Shown in pieces: positions 11,893 through 22,744 of a stretch of 64,000 nucleotides of DNA; position 1 is the stretch's first letter, and each line of letters starts with the position of its first letter. This DNA comes from Sesamum alatum. Its lineage: Eukaryota; Streptophyta; Magnoliopsida; Lamiales; Pedaliaceae. The translations under genes and the position numbers were made by a program. The notes under the pieces were generated by a model. It was given only the letters and a program-made list of their open reading frames with translations, searched no databases and was not told the origin of the DNA. The DNA lies in assembly GCA_034509735.1 (NCBI GenBank), contig JACGWO010000005.1:16295264-16359263 (forward strand), given 5' to 3'.

Positions 11893-13821
11893 TAACCTAT
11901 GTCTAGACAATTTTTGGTATTTGATAAAAACATTTATGAATAAAGAAGTGAAAAATTCATATGGCAATACTTTGTTTACGTTCACTTATATCTGCATTTA
12001 CATTTCTGTTCACTACGCAAACAAAGCCCATGGACTGAGAAACGATTTCGGGGACTGGGACTACGCTTGGAGGTAGGTCCATGAAATCAGTCTTACCGAA
12101 TCAGTCCGGAAATCTCCAAGTCAGGGAATCCCGAAAATGGGTATCGGGATTCCCTTTGAGACTTGCACTAAGCATCTGCTGTCGTATTTCATCGACGGGT
12201 GACGAAGGTCGTCTAAGCAGTGTTAGTGGGTCAGCATGCTAGGAAGCAGCTGATTGAGGTGACTCGCGGGAACCGTCTTACGGAGGACCTTGAGTATGGT
12301 CAGCAAGGTATGACATGTATTCCCGGTTCCAACGGTACAGGCCAAGTCCTTTGACTTGAGGAACTGCTGAGTTTACCTGTGCATCAGGTCTGTATCTTAG
12401 ATACGGTGAGAGATTGCCAAAATACTCTTGAGTAGTCATAAGCCATGTCTAGTGCAGCTCGGGTGTACAGAGTGACAGTAGTTTCCAAGAAAGGATCTGT
12501 CTCCTGTCAAAAGGTATTGACAGTTGAGTCTCATGTATGCTCTGTGTCTTGTCCCTGAAATCTGTGGCCACAGTAACTGAACAGAAGGGAAGGTTTCCCT
12601 TGCGGCGTTTAGTAAGGACAGACCGACACATAGGTCCAAAATGGGTACCTGCATTTTTTCCGTGCCCTAGACTCTAAGTGATGAGACCGAAGACAGAAGG
12701 ACAAATGTACTGTCAGAGCCTAAATGTTCATTCCCGATTATTTCACCTAGTCTCTAGTGCCATGAACCGTTGCTAGATGGCCACCCATGGTAACGGGCGG
12801 ATTCTAGGAATCCGACCAACTCTAGCTGAAAGGTGAACCTAAAGAGTCACACACTATCCACACACACTTAAGTATTTAATTTGGAATTAAATATTGGAGT
12901 AAAGGAATGATTAAATTAGATTTAATCGGGTCCTATATTTTCTTGGAGAAATTAATTCCTTCTATTTGATAAAGGGAATTAAATTAATAAATTTGATTTA
13001 TTAAAGGGATTGATTTAATGGGCCTAGAATAAATATTAATATTTATTTGGCCTTTAGGAATATTTAATGGAATTTAAATATTCCATTAAATTAAATCAAC
13101 GGTTGAGATGGAAAGGGGAGATGGAAGGCTAGGATTTGTTTGACTAGGTGAAACACTAGTTTGACTAGGACTTTGACTAGGTCAAAATCCTAGTCAAATT
13201 AGAGTTCTTAGAGTTGGAGTTTAAAGAGGATTAAACTCCTCCTCTATATAAACCTCTAGCCTCCAACAATTGAAGGATGATGATTCTTGAAATCACACAC
13301 ACAACACACACTCGTCTCTCCCCTCCTTACCTCTCGTCCGCTCCCTCTCTCTCTCTACAAGAAAATTATTTCTTGTTCTTTTGTTCTTGGAACATTAGAA
13401 CTAAGGAAGATTAGTCCCGTTAATTCATAACGTGTGATTGATCTATCCTCTCCAAAATACTTGTTCGTTGCTAGCACGACGCGCAAGATACGTGGGTGGA
13501 TCGTGTGTCACGATTTGGAGGGTCTCAAGAACGAGATCTCGGTGCAAAATAGGGAACAACGCGTGTAACCGTTGAAGACGAAAACGACAACGGGTAGGTC
13601 TCGTTTTATTTTTTCGTCCCTCTTTATTTTTCAACTCTATGGCCTCCATGATTTCTTTACATGTTACATAATCATGAGATACACCGAACGCCCGGGAACC
13701 TCAAGGGTACACCCCTTGAGCGTGTTCTTTTAAATTAAAAGCATGCTTTATTTTTGTATGTTTATTTTTATCGCGCTTCCGCATTCGCGCAATTCCCGGG
13801 ATGATCCACCGATTTCTTACA
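11892..13821 (+). repeat. 3' LTR of element B, missing its first about 45 bp
   Basis: It starts inside the LTR at GTAACCTATG (TGTTAGAATAGG... is absent) and ends ...GATTTCTTACA, with one base changed in the usual CTTTCA end. It carries the conserved box (about 12742-12795), the TTGAC inverted array (about 13138-13198) and a TATATAAA box (13245-13252). Confidence 0.93.
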
Positions 13822-14257
13822 GTCTATGCAATTTTAGTGGGTTAGTTGGCAAAGTAGTCGACTGACTGAACTGACTCGCGAGAATCGTCATATGGAAGCT
13901 TTGGAGGCTTGGTCGGTATGACTGGAATTCTCGGTTCCGATAGTACGGGATTAGTCCTCGGACATGAGGAATCATGGCAATCGCTTGCATATGAAGGTTG
14001 TATCTTGAATTTGGCGAGAGGTGACCATGTCTTTGATATGGTCATTATAAGCCTTATCCAGGGCAGTCGGAGTATGTAGTGAGGACGGTGGATTCCAAGA
14101 TAGAATCTGTCCCCTATAAGTATTTGACAGCTATGTCTCCTATGCGCTCTGAGATGGTTTCGACTCATTAAGTCTACGGCCGTAGCGATTGGTCGAGTAG
14201 GGAATGGTTCCCTAGGTCGATCAATAGAGTAAACGCGTCTCGAGTTTGTAGCATAGT
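13822..14257 (+). repeat. 5' LTR of D, first visible segment
   Basis: This matches 23117-23552 with about a dozen substitutions by eye. It is bounded on the left by element B and on the right by solo LTR E; the last five bases, ATAGT (14253-14257), are E's target duplication. Confidence 0.92.
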
Positions 14258-16235
14258 TGAAAGATTATGTGGATCGTCCCGGGAAAAGCGCGAATGCGGA
14301 AGCGCGGTATAATTAAAAAATTAAAACGGAATTTAAACATGCTTTTAAATTAAAAAACACGTTTCAAAGGGTGTGCCTTTGAAATTTTCCCGGGCATTCG
14401 GTGTATCTCATGAACGTATAACATAAAATAAATCATGGAGGCCATAGGGTTGAAAATTAAAGAGGGACGAAAATTTAAAACGAGACCTACCCGTTGTCGT
14501 TTTCGTCTTCAACGGCTACACGCGTTGTTCCCCGTTTTGCACCAAGATCCCGTCTTTGAGACCCTCTAATTCGTGACACACGATCCACCCACGTATCTTG
14601 CACGTCGTGCTAGCAACGAACAAGTGTATAATTTTGGAGTGGATGAATCAATAACACATTATCAATTAATGGTATTGATTCATCAAGATTCTTAATGTTC
14701 CAAGAACAAAAGAATCAAGAAAATAATTTTCTTGAGAGAGAGAGAGGGCGGACGAGAGAGATGGGAGAGAGAGATCCGTGTGTGTGTGTTGTAGTGTGTG
14801 TGTTGGAGATTCATCATCATGTAAATTGTAGGATGCTAGGGGTTTATATAGAAGAGGAGTTTAATCCTCTTTAAACTCCTCTTTTAAGAACTCTAATTTG
14901 ATTAGGATTTTGACCTAGTCAAAGTCCTAGTCAAACTAGTGTTTTGACCTAGTCAAAACGATCCTAGCCATCCATCTCTCCCATTGATCTCAACCGTTGA
15001 TTTAATTTAATTTAATGGAAATATTAAAAACCCATTTAAATATTTCCAAGAGGCTAAAATAAATATAAATATTATTTAAGCCCATTAAATAAATTCCTTT
15101 GATAAATCCAATTTATCAATTTAATTCCTTCTATCAAATAGAAAGAATTGTTTCTCCAAGAAAAATAAAGGTCCCGATTAAATCTAATTTAATCATTCCT
15201 TCACTCCAATATTTAATTCCAAATTAAATATTTAATTGTGTGTGGATAGTGTGTGACTCTTTAGGTTCACCATTCAGCTAGACTTGGTCGGATTCCTAGA
15301 ATCCGTCCGTTACCATGGGTGGCCATCTAGCAACGGTCCATGGCACTAGAGACTAGGTGAAATATTCAGGGATGAACATTTAGGCTCTAACAGTACGCTT
15401 GTCCTTCTGTCTTCGGTCTCATCACTTAGTGTCTAGGGCACGGATAACGCAGGTACCCATCTTGGACCTAAGTGTCGGTCTGTCCTCACTAAACGCCGCA
15501 AGGGAAACCTTCCCTTCTGTTCAGTCACTGTGGCCACAGTTTTAGGGACAAGACCTAGAGCATACATGAGACTCAACTGTCAAAACCTATTGACAGGAGA
15601 CAGATCCTTTCTTGGAAACTACTGTCACTTTGCACACCAGGACTGCACTAGACATGGCTTATGACTACCAAAGAGAATTCTGGCAATCTCTCACCATATC
15701 TAAGATACAGTTCTGATGTACAGGTAAACTCAGTAATTCCTCAAGTCAAAGGACTTGACCTGTACCGTTGGAACCGGGAATACTCGTCATACCTTGCAGA
15801 CCATACTCAAGGTCCTCCGTAAGACGGTTCCCACGAGTCACCTCAGTCAGCTGCGTCCTAGCAGGCTAACCCACTAACACTGCTTAGACGATCCTCGTCA
15901 CCCGTCGATGAAACACGACAGCAGATGCTTAGTGCAAGTCTCAAATGGAATCCCGGTACCCATTTTCGGGATTCCTTGACTTGGAGATTTCCGGACTGAT
16001 TTCATGGACCTACCTCCAAGCGTAGTCCCAGTCCCCGAAATTGATTCTCAGTCCGTGGGCTTTGTTTGCGTAGTGAACAGATATGGAAAAATAGGTGCAA
16101 GTGAACACAAACAAAGTAATGCCAAATGAAATTCACTTCTTTATTCATTAATGATTTATCAAAACACCTATAATTGTCTAGACATAGGTTACATATACCC
16201 GCCAAAATTGGCTTACATGGTCACCTATTCTAACA
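14258..16235 (-). repeat. Solo LTR E inside the 5' LTR of D
   Basis: This is one complete LTR of the A/B/C type in minus orientation (TGAAAG...CTAACA on the plus strand, 1978 bp) with no internal domain. It is flanked by perfect 5-bp duplications, ATAGT at 14253-14257 and 16236-16240. The uninterrupted D sequence survives at 23547-23556 as the empty site. It carries a TTGAC inverted array (about 14898-14962) and the conserved box (about 15310-15362). A solo LTR is the known product of recombination between the two LTRs of an element. Confidence 0.97.
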
Positions 16236-16240
16236 ATAGT
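16236..16240. other. Target-site duplication ATAGT of solo LTR E (right copy)
   Basis: Identical to 14253-14257; 5 bp is the usual copia integration footprint. Confidence 0.95.
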
Positions 16241-17632
16241 TGCCTAGTCCAGGATGGGAACCGACACCCAATTCCATGCCCTAGACTAAGGCCGGGAGAT
16301 GGTTGACAAAGGACTGTACCTATATGGAATTCGGAGCCTAAATGTTCATGCCAACATTCACGTAGTCTCTAGTGCCATGGACCATTGTTAGACGGCCACC
16401 CATGGTAACGGGCGTTTCTGATTAATGGTAAATCAGAAATAATTAATTAAGTTGGATTTAATTAATCAATTGTGTTGGACACAAGCCCAAGTCTAGCTGA
16501 GGGTGAACCTAAAGAGTCACACACAAATCACTATGGAAGTAGTGGAATTAATTTGGAATTAATTATGGAAGAAGTGAATTAATTTAATTGGATTAAATTA
16601 ATTCAAGGAGAATATAAATGATGGGATAATTTATTGGAAAAATCATTGGATGGATGGCCCAAGAATTAATTAATTGGATTAATTAATTTTGGGCTCAATA
16701 CCTTTAAATTAATTGGATTAATTTATTGGGTTTCGTTTAATTAATTGATTGGATCAATTAATTAGTGTTTGAGCTTATGTTTATTTAATTGGATTAAATG
16801 AACTTTTGGATTTCAATAAGGTTTAAAATTAATTGGATAAATTTAAAATCCATGGATCACTTGATTTAATTTGATTAAATCAAGACCGGTCAAAACCGGT
16901 CCATGACTTGAAATCAAAGCTCAAAGGTTTGATGCAAGTTTAAGAAGAGTTGAAAGTCCTCCATGTAAGCAATGATGTGGCTCCATGTAAGCAATGATGT
17001 GGCTTGCCATGATGGCTAGGTGGTCCACATATTGTGCTAACATGGTTGGAGGTTGAGCATAAGTTGTGCATTAGTGTATAGGTGGTTTTGGAAACTACCT
17101 ACAACTACAGAACACATGTATACACTTTTTATCTTCCTAACTTGCACTCCCTAGCACACAAGCCACGAAAATTTCCAGCCTTTTCTCCTTCTTTTGAGTT
17201 CTCTTTGAATTGGATTCAAAATGAGAACATGAGAAATACGTATACACTAATCAATAGTGTAATACGTTTTTCGTTTCTTCCTTGATCTAGCTTCTATCTA
17301 GCAGTAGATCTAGATTTACTTCCATTGCTGTGGTGTGGACAAATTAGAGGGGTTCTAATTTGAATCCTAGGGTGAACGAAAAAGGAACAAAAAGAGAATC
17401 AAAGTTTGTTTCCGTTGTACATGTGAAACGAAAAAGGTATGTTTCTATTTAAATTATTGTACCTTTTTGTTTCCTCCTCTAGCCACATGTTCAAGCATAT
17501 TTTTATATATGTTATTATGCTTTTGAATACAGCGAACGCCCGGGAAATCAAAGGGAACACCCCTTTGAAATCGTTTTAAATTTCTTTTATTTTACGCTTC
17601 CGCCGCGTTCCCGGGCCGTACCGATTCTTTCA
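16241..17632 (+). repeat. 5' LTR of D, second segment
   Basis: Continues the LTR to its CA end just before the PBS and matches 23555-24945. It includes a long block of AATTAATT/GGATTAATT units (about 16430-16870) and a perfect 22-bp tandem duplication (16961-16982 and 16983-17004). The same duplication is in the 3' LTR (24274-24317), so it predates this insertion. Confidence 0.93.
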
Positions 17633-17633
17633 G

Positions 17634-17645
17634 TGGTATCAGAGC
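17634..17645 (+). other. Primer binding site of element D
   Basis: TGGTATCAGAGC, one base after the LTR end at 17632. Confidence 0.95.
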
Positions 17646-17904
17646 CCGGTTCGGTGTTGTGGCTTTAGGAATAACATGTTTTTGTGTGAAGAGCATGTTC
17701 AACATGTTTAATTTGCTTCTGGAAAGCATGTTTTACGGTTTTAAGCATGATTATGTGTTTAGAAGAATATGTGTTAATTTTGCTTTTAATTATGGATATC
17801 CATGCATTTTTTGAAAATTGGATTTTCTGTAAATGCATGTTTTAGTTTCAGTTTTAATGCATATTTTTAAAAAGAAAAGAAAAAAAAATATGGGTTCAAA
17901 ACAG

Positions 17905-18072
17905 TGCAGCCGGCAGCAGTTGCCGGCCGCACAGTGCCAGCGCGCGCGCACGCCCGTGCCCGCACAGCGCTGCAGGGCGCGCGCGCCGTGCGTGTGCTGG
18001 CGCTGCGCGCGGGGCGCGCGCTAGCGGCCGTGCGTGCGCGCGGCCGGCAGTGCTGCCGGCCGGCCGGTTTCG
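17905..18072 (+). other. GC-rich hairpin island in leader D
   Basis: Different sequence from the A/B/C island but the same position, about 260 nt after the PBS. One clear hairpin is GCCGGCA (17909-17915) against TGCCGGC (17921-17927), with a 5-nt loop. Confidence 0.7.
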
Positions 18073-18467
18073 AACGACTGGGCCGTTTTTGCTATTTTTA
18101 CCCGGAATATTGGATTTTTCACATTTCTGCATATTTTCTGAAATGATTAATTTTGGCTAATTTTAATTGTAGTTAAATTGGATTTTTCTAAAATTTAATT
18201 GTGCCTTAGATTAATTTGGAAATGGTTTCCAAACAAAAAAAAAATATTTTTGGTACATTGGATGTATGATACTTGATATCCATTTTTAATTGCATTATTA
18301 ATATATATATATTTCTGCATATAATTATGTTGTTGTTTATGATATTGGATATCATTTTTATAAATGCATTGGATGTATTTATTTAATGGGCATATTTATA
18401 TTTGATTTAAATGTGTATCAAAAGTTTATTGGATAAACAATGGGGATAATCAAAAAGCCCATGGCCC

Positions 18468-18773
18468 TTATGTATGGTTTAATTTTTGTTGGGTGAGGCC
18501 TGCGTGCCTCTTTGTTTTATTATTCTCTTTCTCTCTCTCGTTTTTAGCCTTGAAATAATAAGGCTTGCTTTCTTCCTCCTTTTGTACTCCCCCAACTTCT
18601 GATTTGGGTTTCTTATTTAAGTTGTAATGAGTGTAGTAAGGTTGGTGAGGATTTATTTTTTGTAATAAATTGTAAGGAAGCATTTCCATGGTGATGGAGG
18701 CCCAAGAAGAGGCCCGTTGGACGGAGCCCACGATGGAGTGTCCAAAAGAATGAAGAGGCGTTACAAGGCCCAT
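18468..18773 (-). CDS. Antisense frame in leader D (101 codons, speculative)
   Basis: This is the diverged counterpart of the antisense frames in A, B and C. It shares GGV.KE....PYY.KA, a run of basic and acidic residues, and a QQKLNHT tail. It runs opposite to element D. No recognised domain; it is listed because the match between subfamilies is the best hint that this frame may have been coding. Confidence 0.25.
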   Translation of the reverse strand: MGLVTPLHSFGHSIVGSVQRASSWASITMEMLPYNLLQKINPHQPYYTHYNLNKKPKSEVGGVQKEEESKPYYFKAKNEREKENNKTKRHAGLTQQKLNHT

Positions 18774-19619
18774 TAGAATGATAATGGGTTATAATTTTGT
18801 AATAGTGTAGGCCACCCTAGATTGACCACAGATCGACTGCGGGCTCAGTGGATCACATAGGATTGGGCTTGTGATCATCCAACAGGGGCGTGCTAGGCTT
18901 ATTTTGCATGTGGTGTATGTTTTAATATTTGATGTATGATGTGTTTTGAATGCATCCTTTATATTCAATGTTAAAACTGGAGCGTGCAAAACTTTCTTAA
19001 TGATGAGGTCTCGGTCACTAATAAACTTAACTCTCACTTGGATGGTCCAAGTAAATATTAGGCCCATTAATGGATTAAAAAGTCAAATGGTTTGATTTAA
19101 ATCCAAGCCTTCCATCCATAGCAATGTAGTGAGGAAGCTACTTTCAGCCATTCGTGGTCTCACGAGTCGTGGCACGTTTGGAATGGAAGAAAGTTGTGCT
19201 ATTGTTATGAACAAAGGAATATGCTCCTATTTCCCTGTCTCACGAGTCGTGGGGGGCGATAGTTGAGATATTCATTTGGTTGATGGGTCGGGCCTAACGC
19301 TGAGTAATATGATTCGCTTGGAGTCCTCGGGATTATGTGAAGAGGCGAGGCAAAATAACTTGGGGATCTCATTGGATGAGAATGGTATAGGTTACCTCCC
19401 ACAAAGCCTTTTTCCATGTGAATCGTAAAAGCGGGGCATGGAGAATTGCGTTTGTGGACCTCAAGCCCACTAGGAAATGGTTTCCCGAAACCTCATTTGG
19501 GAGTGATGGGCTTTCGCAAAAATAGTGGGAGGGGTTAATGACTAAAGACCAAGTCATAACTTGAACATAATATTACTATAATCTACTTAATGTTTTTTCT
19601 GTTTACATTTTGAATGTAT

Positions 19620-22600
19620 ATGTCTAAGAATCCACTAATGCCAATACTAGAGGCTAATATTTTTAATGGAACAAACTACAATGACTGGCTGTGAAATCTT
19701 AAGATAGTCTTAGATTTCGAGAACCAGACTTACATTCTGGATAAGGATCTTCCTCAGGCCTTGTCGGATTGGTTTATGCCTCAAGAACGTTTGGTGTTCG
19801 AGAAGATGCATGTTGACCACCGGCAGGTCCGCAGCATCGTACTGGCCTTGATGACTAACGAGATCCAGAAGCAGTACGATAGGCTAGATGATGTTGGCTA
19901 GATTATGCTTCCGTTTGCAAGATATCTATGTGGTCTCGGACCGGTATGTTAGATACGCTGCAACGAAGGCATTCTTCGAAGCTAAGATGACAGAAGGGTC
20001 GTCTGTACGAGAGCATGGAGTGATGATGCTATCCCTTATGGAAATGCTCAAAGACCTCCAAGCTAATCTTGAAAAAAGAGACGTACATCGATGTGATCCT
20101 TCAGTCTGTTTCTACCTCTTTCGACCAATTTATTGATGACTTGATAAATATTTTGGTCCGGTACGAGGCAATGATTGAAAAATCTGCGCCAGCGGTACTA
20201 GCGGGAGAGTCTTTGACCTCAGAAGCGAAAGGCAAGGGTGTTGGACGCTGGAAGAGGAAGAAAGCTAAGACAACATCAGCCGCTGCTAGCACTTCGAGTG
20301 ATCCTGTTACACCGCTTGGCGGAGGTAAAGGAAAGAGGAAGAGGGTTCGACAGTCAAAGTCATAGATTCCAAACGATGTGTGCATTAACTGCCGCAAAAA
20401 GGGACATTGGAAGAGGGAGTGTCCCAAGCTCCTCTCCAATGAAGGTACATTTGAATTGAGTACCAACATGATTATTGTTCTACTCTTTGGTATTGGATAC
20501 CAATTAATCATAATCTGCGAATGGTGTACAGATGGTTATGAGTAGAAAGCCTAGACAGGTCCTAAGGCTTAGCGATGGCAGGGCCATTGCTGCAAAGACT
20601 AGGGACTAGTTAGGCATAGCATAGCAGTGATCATGTTAGGATAGAGTTTGAAAGGAAATATGTAACCTAGCATGATCGAAGTATCTTTTTATATACTGTT
20701 GGACAGATTTTAATTACATACGTTTGATCAATAAAATTACTTTATTTGACAAAGAATGACTATTCTTGTCTGCTAGGTGGGATACATAATTATCCTTAAA
20801 CATTATCCCATAATTGGATTATGAGTACTCAAATCAAATGATTAAAATGGATAATCAAGATAAACTTACGAATTTGGCATCCATAAGCTAGGATGGTTTT
20901 TTCTTTAGTTAAGGACGAGGAAGTTGGAATATTCAAAGAGTCTAGCGATAGACAATTTGAGTCGACTAGCTTACAAGTCCTCTCTGAGATGGAAAGACTG
21001 TAAGGCTTCTTTGTTGGACAAAGTGGGCTTGCCAAAAGTCTATCGGATTGGATCCATTTAGACATTCGTAGGTTACTGAGTACACAGCACCAGAAGAGGG
21101 TTCACAAATGTAAGGACCTTGGATAGGTTCGGGGAATTAGACTTGGAGTGGTGAACCAAGTTGATTGAAAAATTAAACCTCTCGATTAGATCGAAGGGGC
21201 GTGTATTTAGTAGGAGTTCTTGAATATCCAGATGAGAATGGAATTCTCACTCAGTGGAATTCTTCCTGTAAGGACCATGGTTGAACGGTCTCTGATAAGG
21301 GAGAAATCAAACCTTGTTAGACTTGGTTCGATCGGGGTTTCACTGGATTACCTTAGACCTTCTAGACATGGGCTTGAAAGGTTGCCAGGTTGAGAAACAT
21401 GGCATTTTCTAATAGTCATGATCTAGTTGCCATATAGGTTATGGTTTGGCAAGCCTGCATCCTACAAAGTTCTTGAGTACATGGGATGATCCCACATACG
21501 TCAAGGGACTAGTGGGAGACAAATTAGACTAGGTGTCTGATTTGTGCAGATTTAATGCAGAATAATGCAAACATCATTTGTAATTATATTATTCCACTGA
21601 CTATATTCCAGTCCTTCTAGGGAGAACCAGAATACCTTAGTTACTTGAGAGGTAAAGGTTTCTGGGCCTGTTCGGTCAATTGGATTATCATCCAAAAGAT
21701 ACAAGGAGAAGCGATGTTGGACATCGGGTTTGGATCAATGGCTTAGAGCTATTCGATCCATCATGAAAATTCAAACTGGGTTTGAAATTTTGTATAACTG
21801 GAATATTCGTTTTGACGAGTTCATACGGAGTATGAATCGATCAGTAACAGGCTTTAGGGTCAGTGGGAGGATAGTTTTATTCCAACTGTTTAGTGTGTAA
21901 CGTCTTATTCATTTGGAATGAATTTAAGATGTTAGAAAACACTAATACACGAGCGTTGTTCACGCAATTCTCCATGATAGGAATTGGATTCCTTTATACA
22001 GGGTTAAGCTGTTCAAGAATCAGTCACGCTAGACTGATGAGAAAGCTTAGATGTTTGACATCCCCTACGTCTTTCCTTTAGGCAGCATGAATGTTGTTCG
22101 TGCATTGGGCCTGATGTTGTGTATGCTTTGTGCATAACAATGGTTATTGGGCTTGTGCCGAGAAGGCAGTAGACAACTGTTGAGAATATCTTTAATACCT
22201 GAATAAGGATTAAAGAAGTGTTCTTGATGCACATTTTGTGGAGGGTTGATTCTAGAAGGCTATAGCGATACTAGCTTCCAGAATCATGTGAATAATGTTT
22301 AGTCTCAATATGTATATACATTTGGACTTAATGGTGACTGTGGTAGCTTGGAAAGGTTTCAAGCAGGATACCATGACATGTCATTATGAAAGTCGAATGT
22401 ATGGCGACTTTGGAAGTCGTTTCTGGAAAGTGGTTTGGATTGAAAACCGCATCCATACGATGGATGTGGTGCCTAGCACGGCCGAGCCAGTAGTTGCCTT
22501 GGAGGCCAACAACTAGGATTTGGCAAAAGCTTTTGGGCTCGAGATCTCATCACAGATCCACGGAAAATTCTTAGACAATCACCATTTGCAGGCAGCAAAG

Positions 22601-22732
22601 GTAGGAAGCGTTGACACGGTTGGACCGTGTCACTTCGGCAGAGAAATATAGTAGACCCACGAGACCGAGCCGGTATCGTAGATTGCTCATGCTCAGAAGG
22701 CTCTGAGCAACATGGGTAATTGGCTTTGTGGT
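19620..22732 (+). pseudogene. Heavily decayed copia gag-pol of element D
   Basis: The start is the ATG at 19620 (MSKNPL.PILE), and TGA at codon 25 (19692-19694) ends the frame. Gag pieces follow in shifting frames (19888-20136, 20069-20365). The zinc knuckle CINCRKKGHWKREC is at about 20380-20425. Protease, integrase, RT and RNase H survive only as short similarities with many insertions, deletions and stops (for example the region about 21440-21530 resembling the integrase C-terminal side, and 22330-22500 resembling RNase H). The tail resembles the MGNWL terminus, but the stop is lost. The 3.1 kb length is clearly shorter than the 4 kb of C. Confidence 0.85.
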
Positions 22733-22744
22733 CAAGTGGGAGAT
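22733..22744 (+). other. Polypurine tract of element D
   Basis: CAAGTGGGAGAT directly before the LTR start TGTTAG; the same tract precedes the 3' LTR in C (43141-43154). Confidence 0.85.

Larger units (their letters stand above)
5401..13821 (+). mobile_element. Copia element B (5' LTR cut by A)
   Basis: The plus-strand order is: 5' LTR remnant, PBS, leader with GC island, degenerate gag-pol, 3' LTR lacking its first bases. The right LTR end at 13821 joins sequence that equals the interior of D's 3' LTR (compare 23117 onward), so B sits in the 5' LTR of D. The predicted TSD on this side is GTCTA (13822-13826); its partner is beyond the left edge. Confidence 0.9.
17646..19619 (+). other. Long 5' leader of element D
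   Basis: About 2 kb. It contains a GC-rich block (17905-18072), AT-rich DNA with a short (TA)n run near 18301, and two palindromes CACGAGTCGTG at 19161-19171 and 19241-19251. It keeps the layout of the A/B/C leader although much of the sequence differs. Antisense frames at 18773-18468 and 19417-19205 resemble those of the other subfamilies. Confidence 0.75.
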
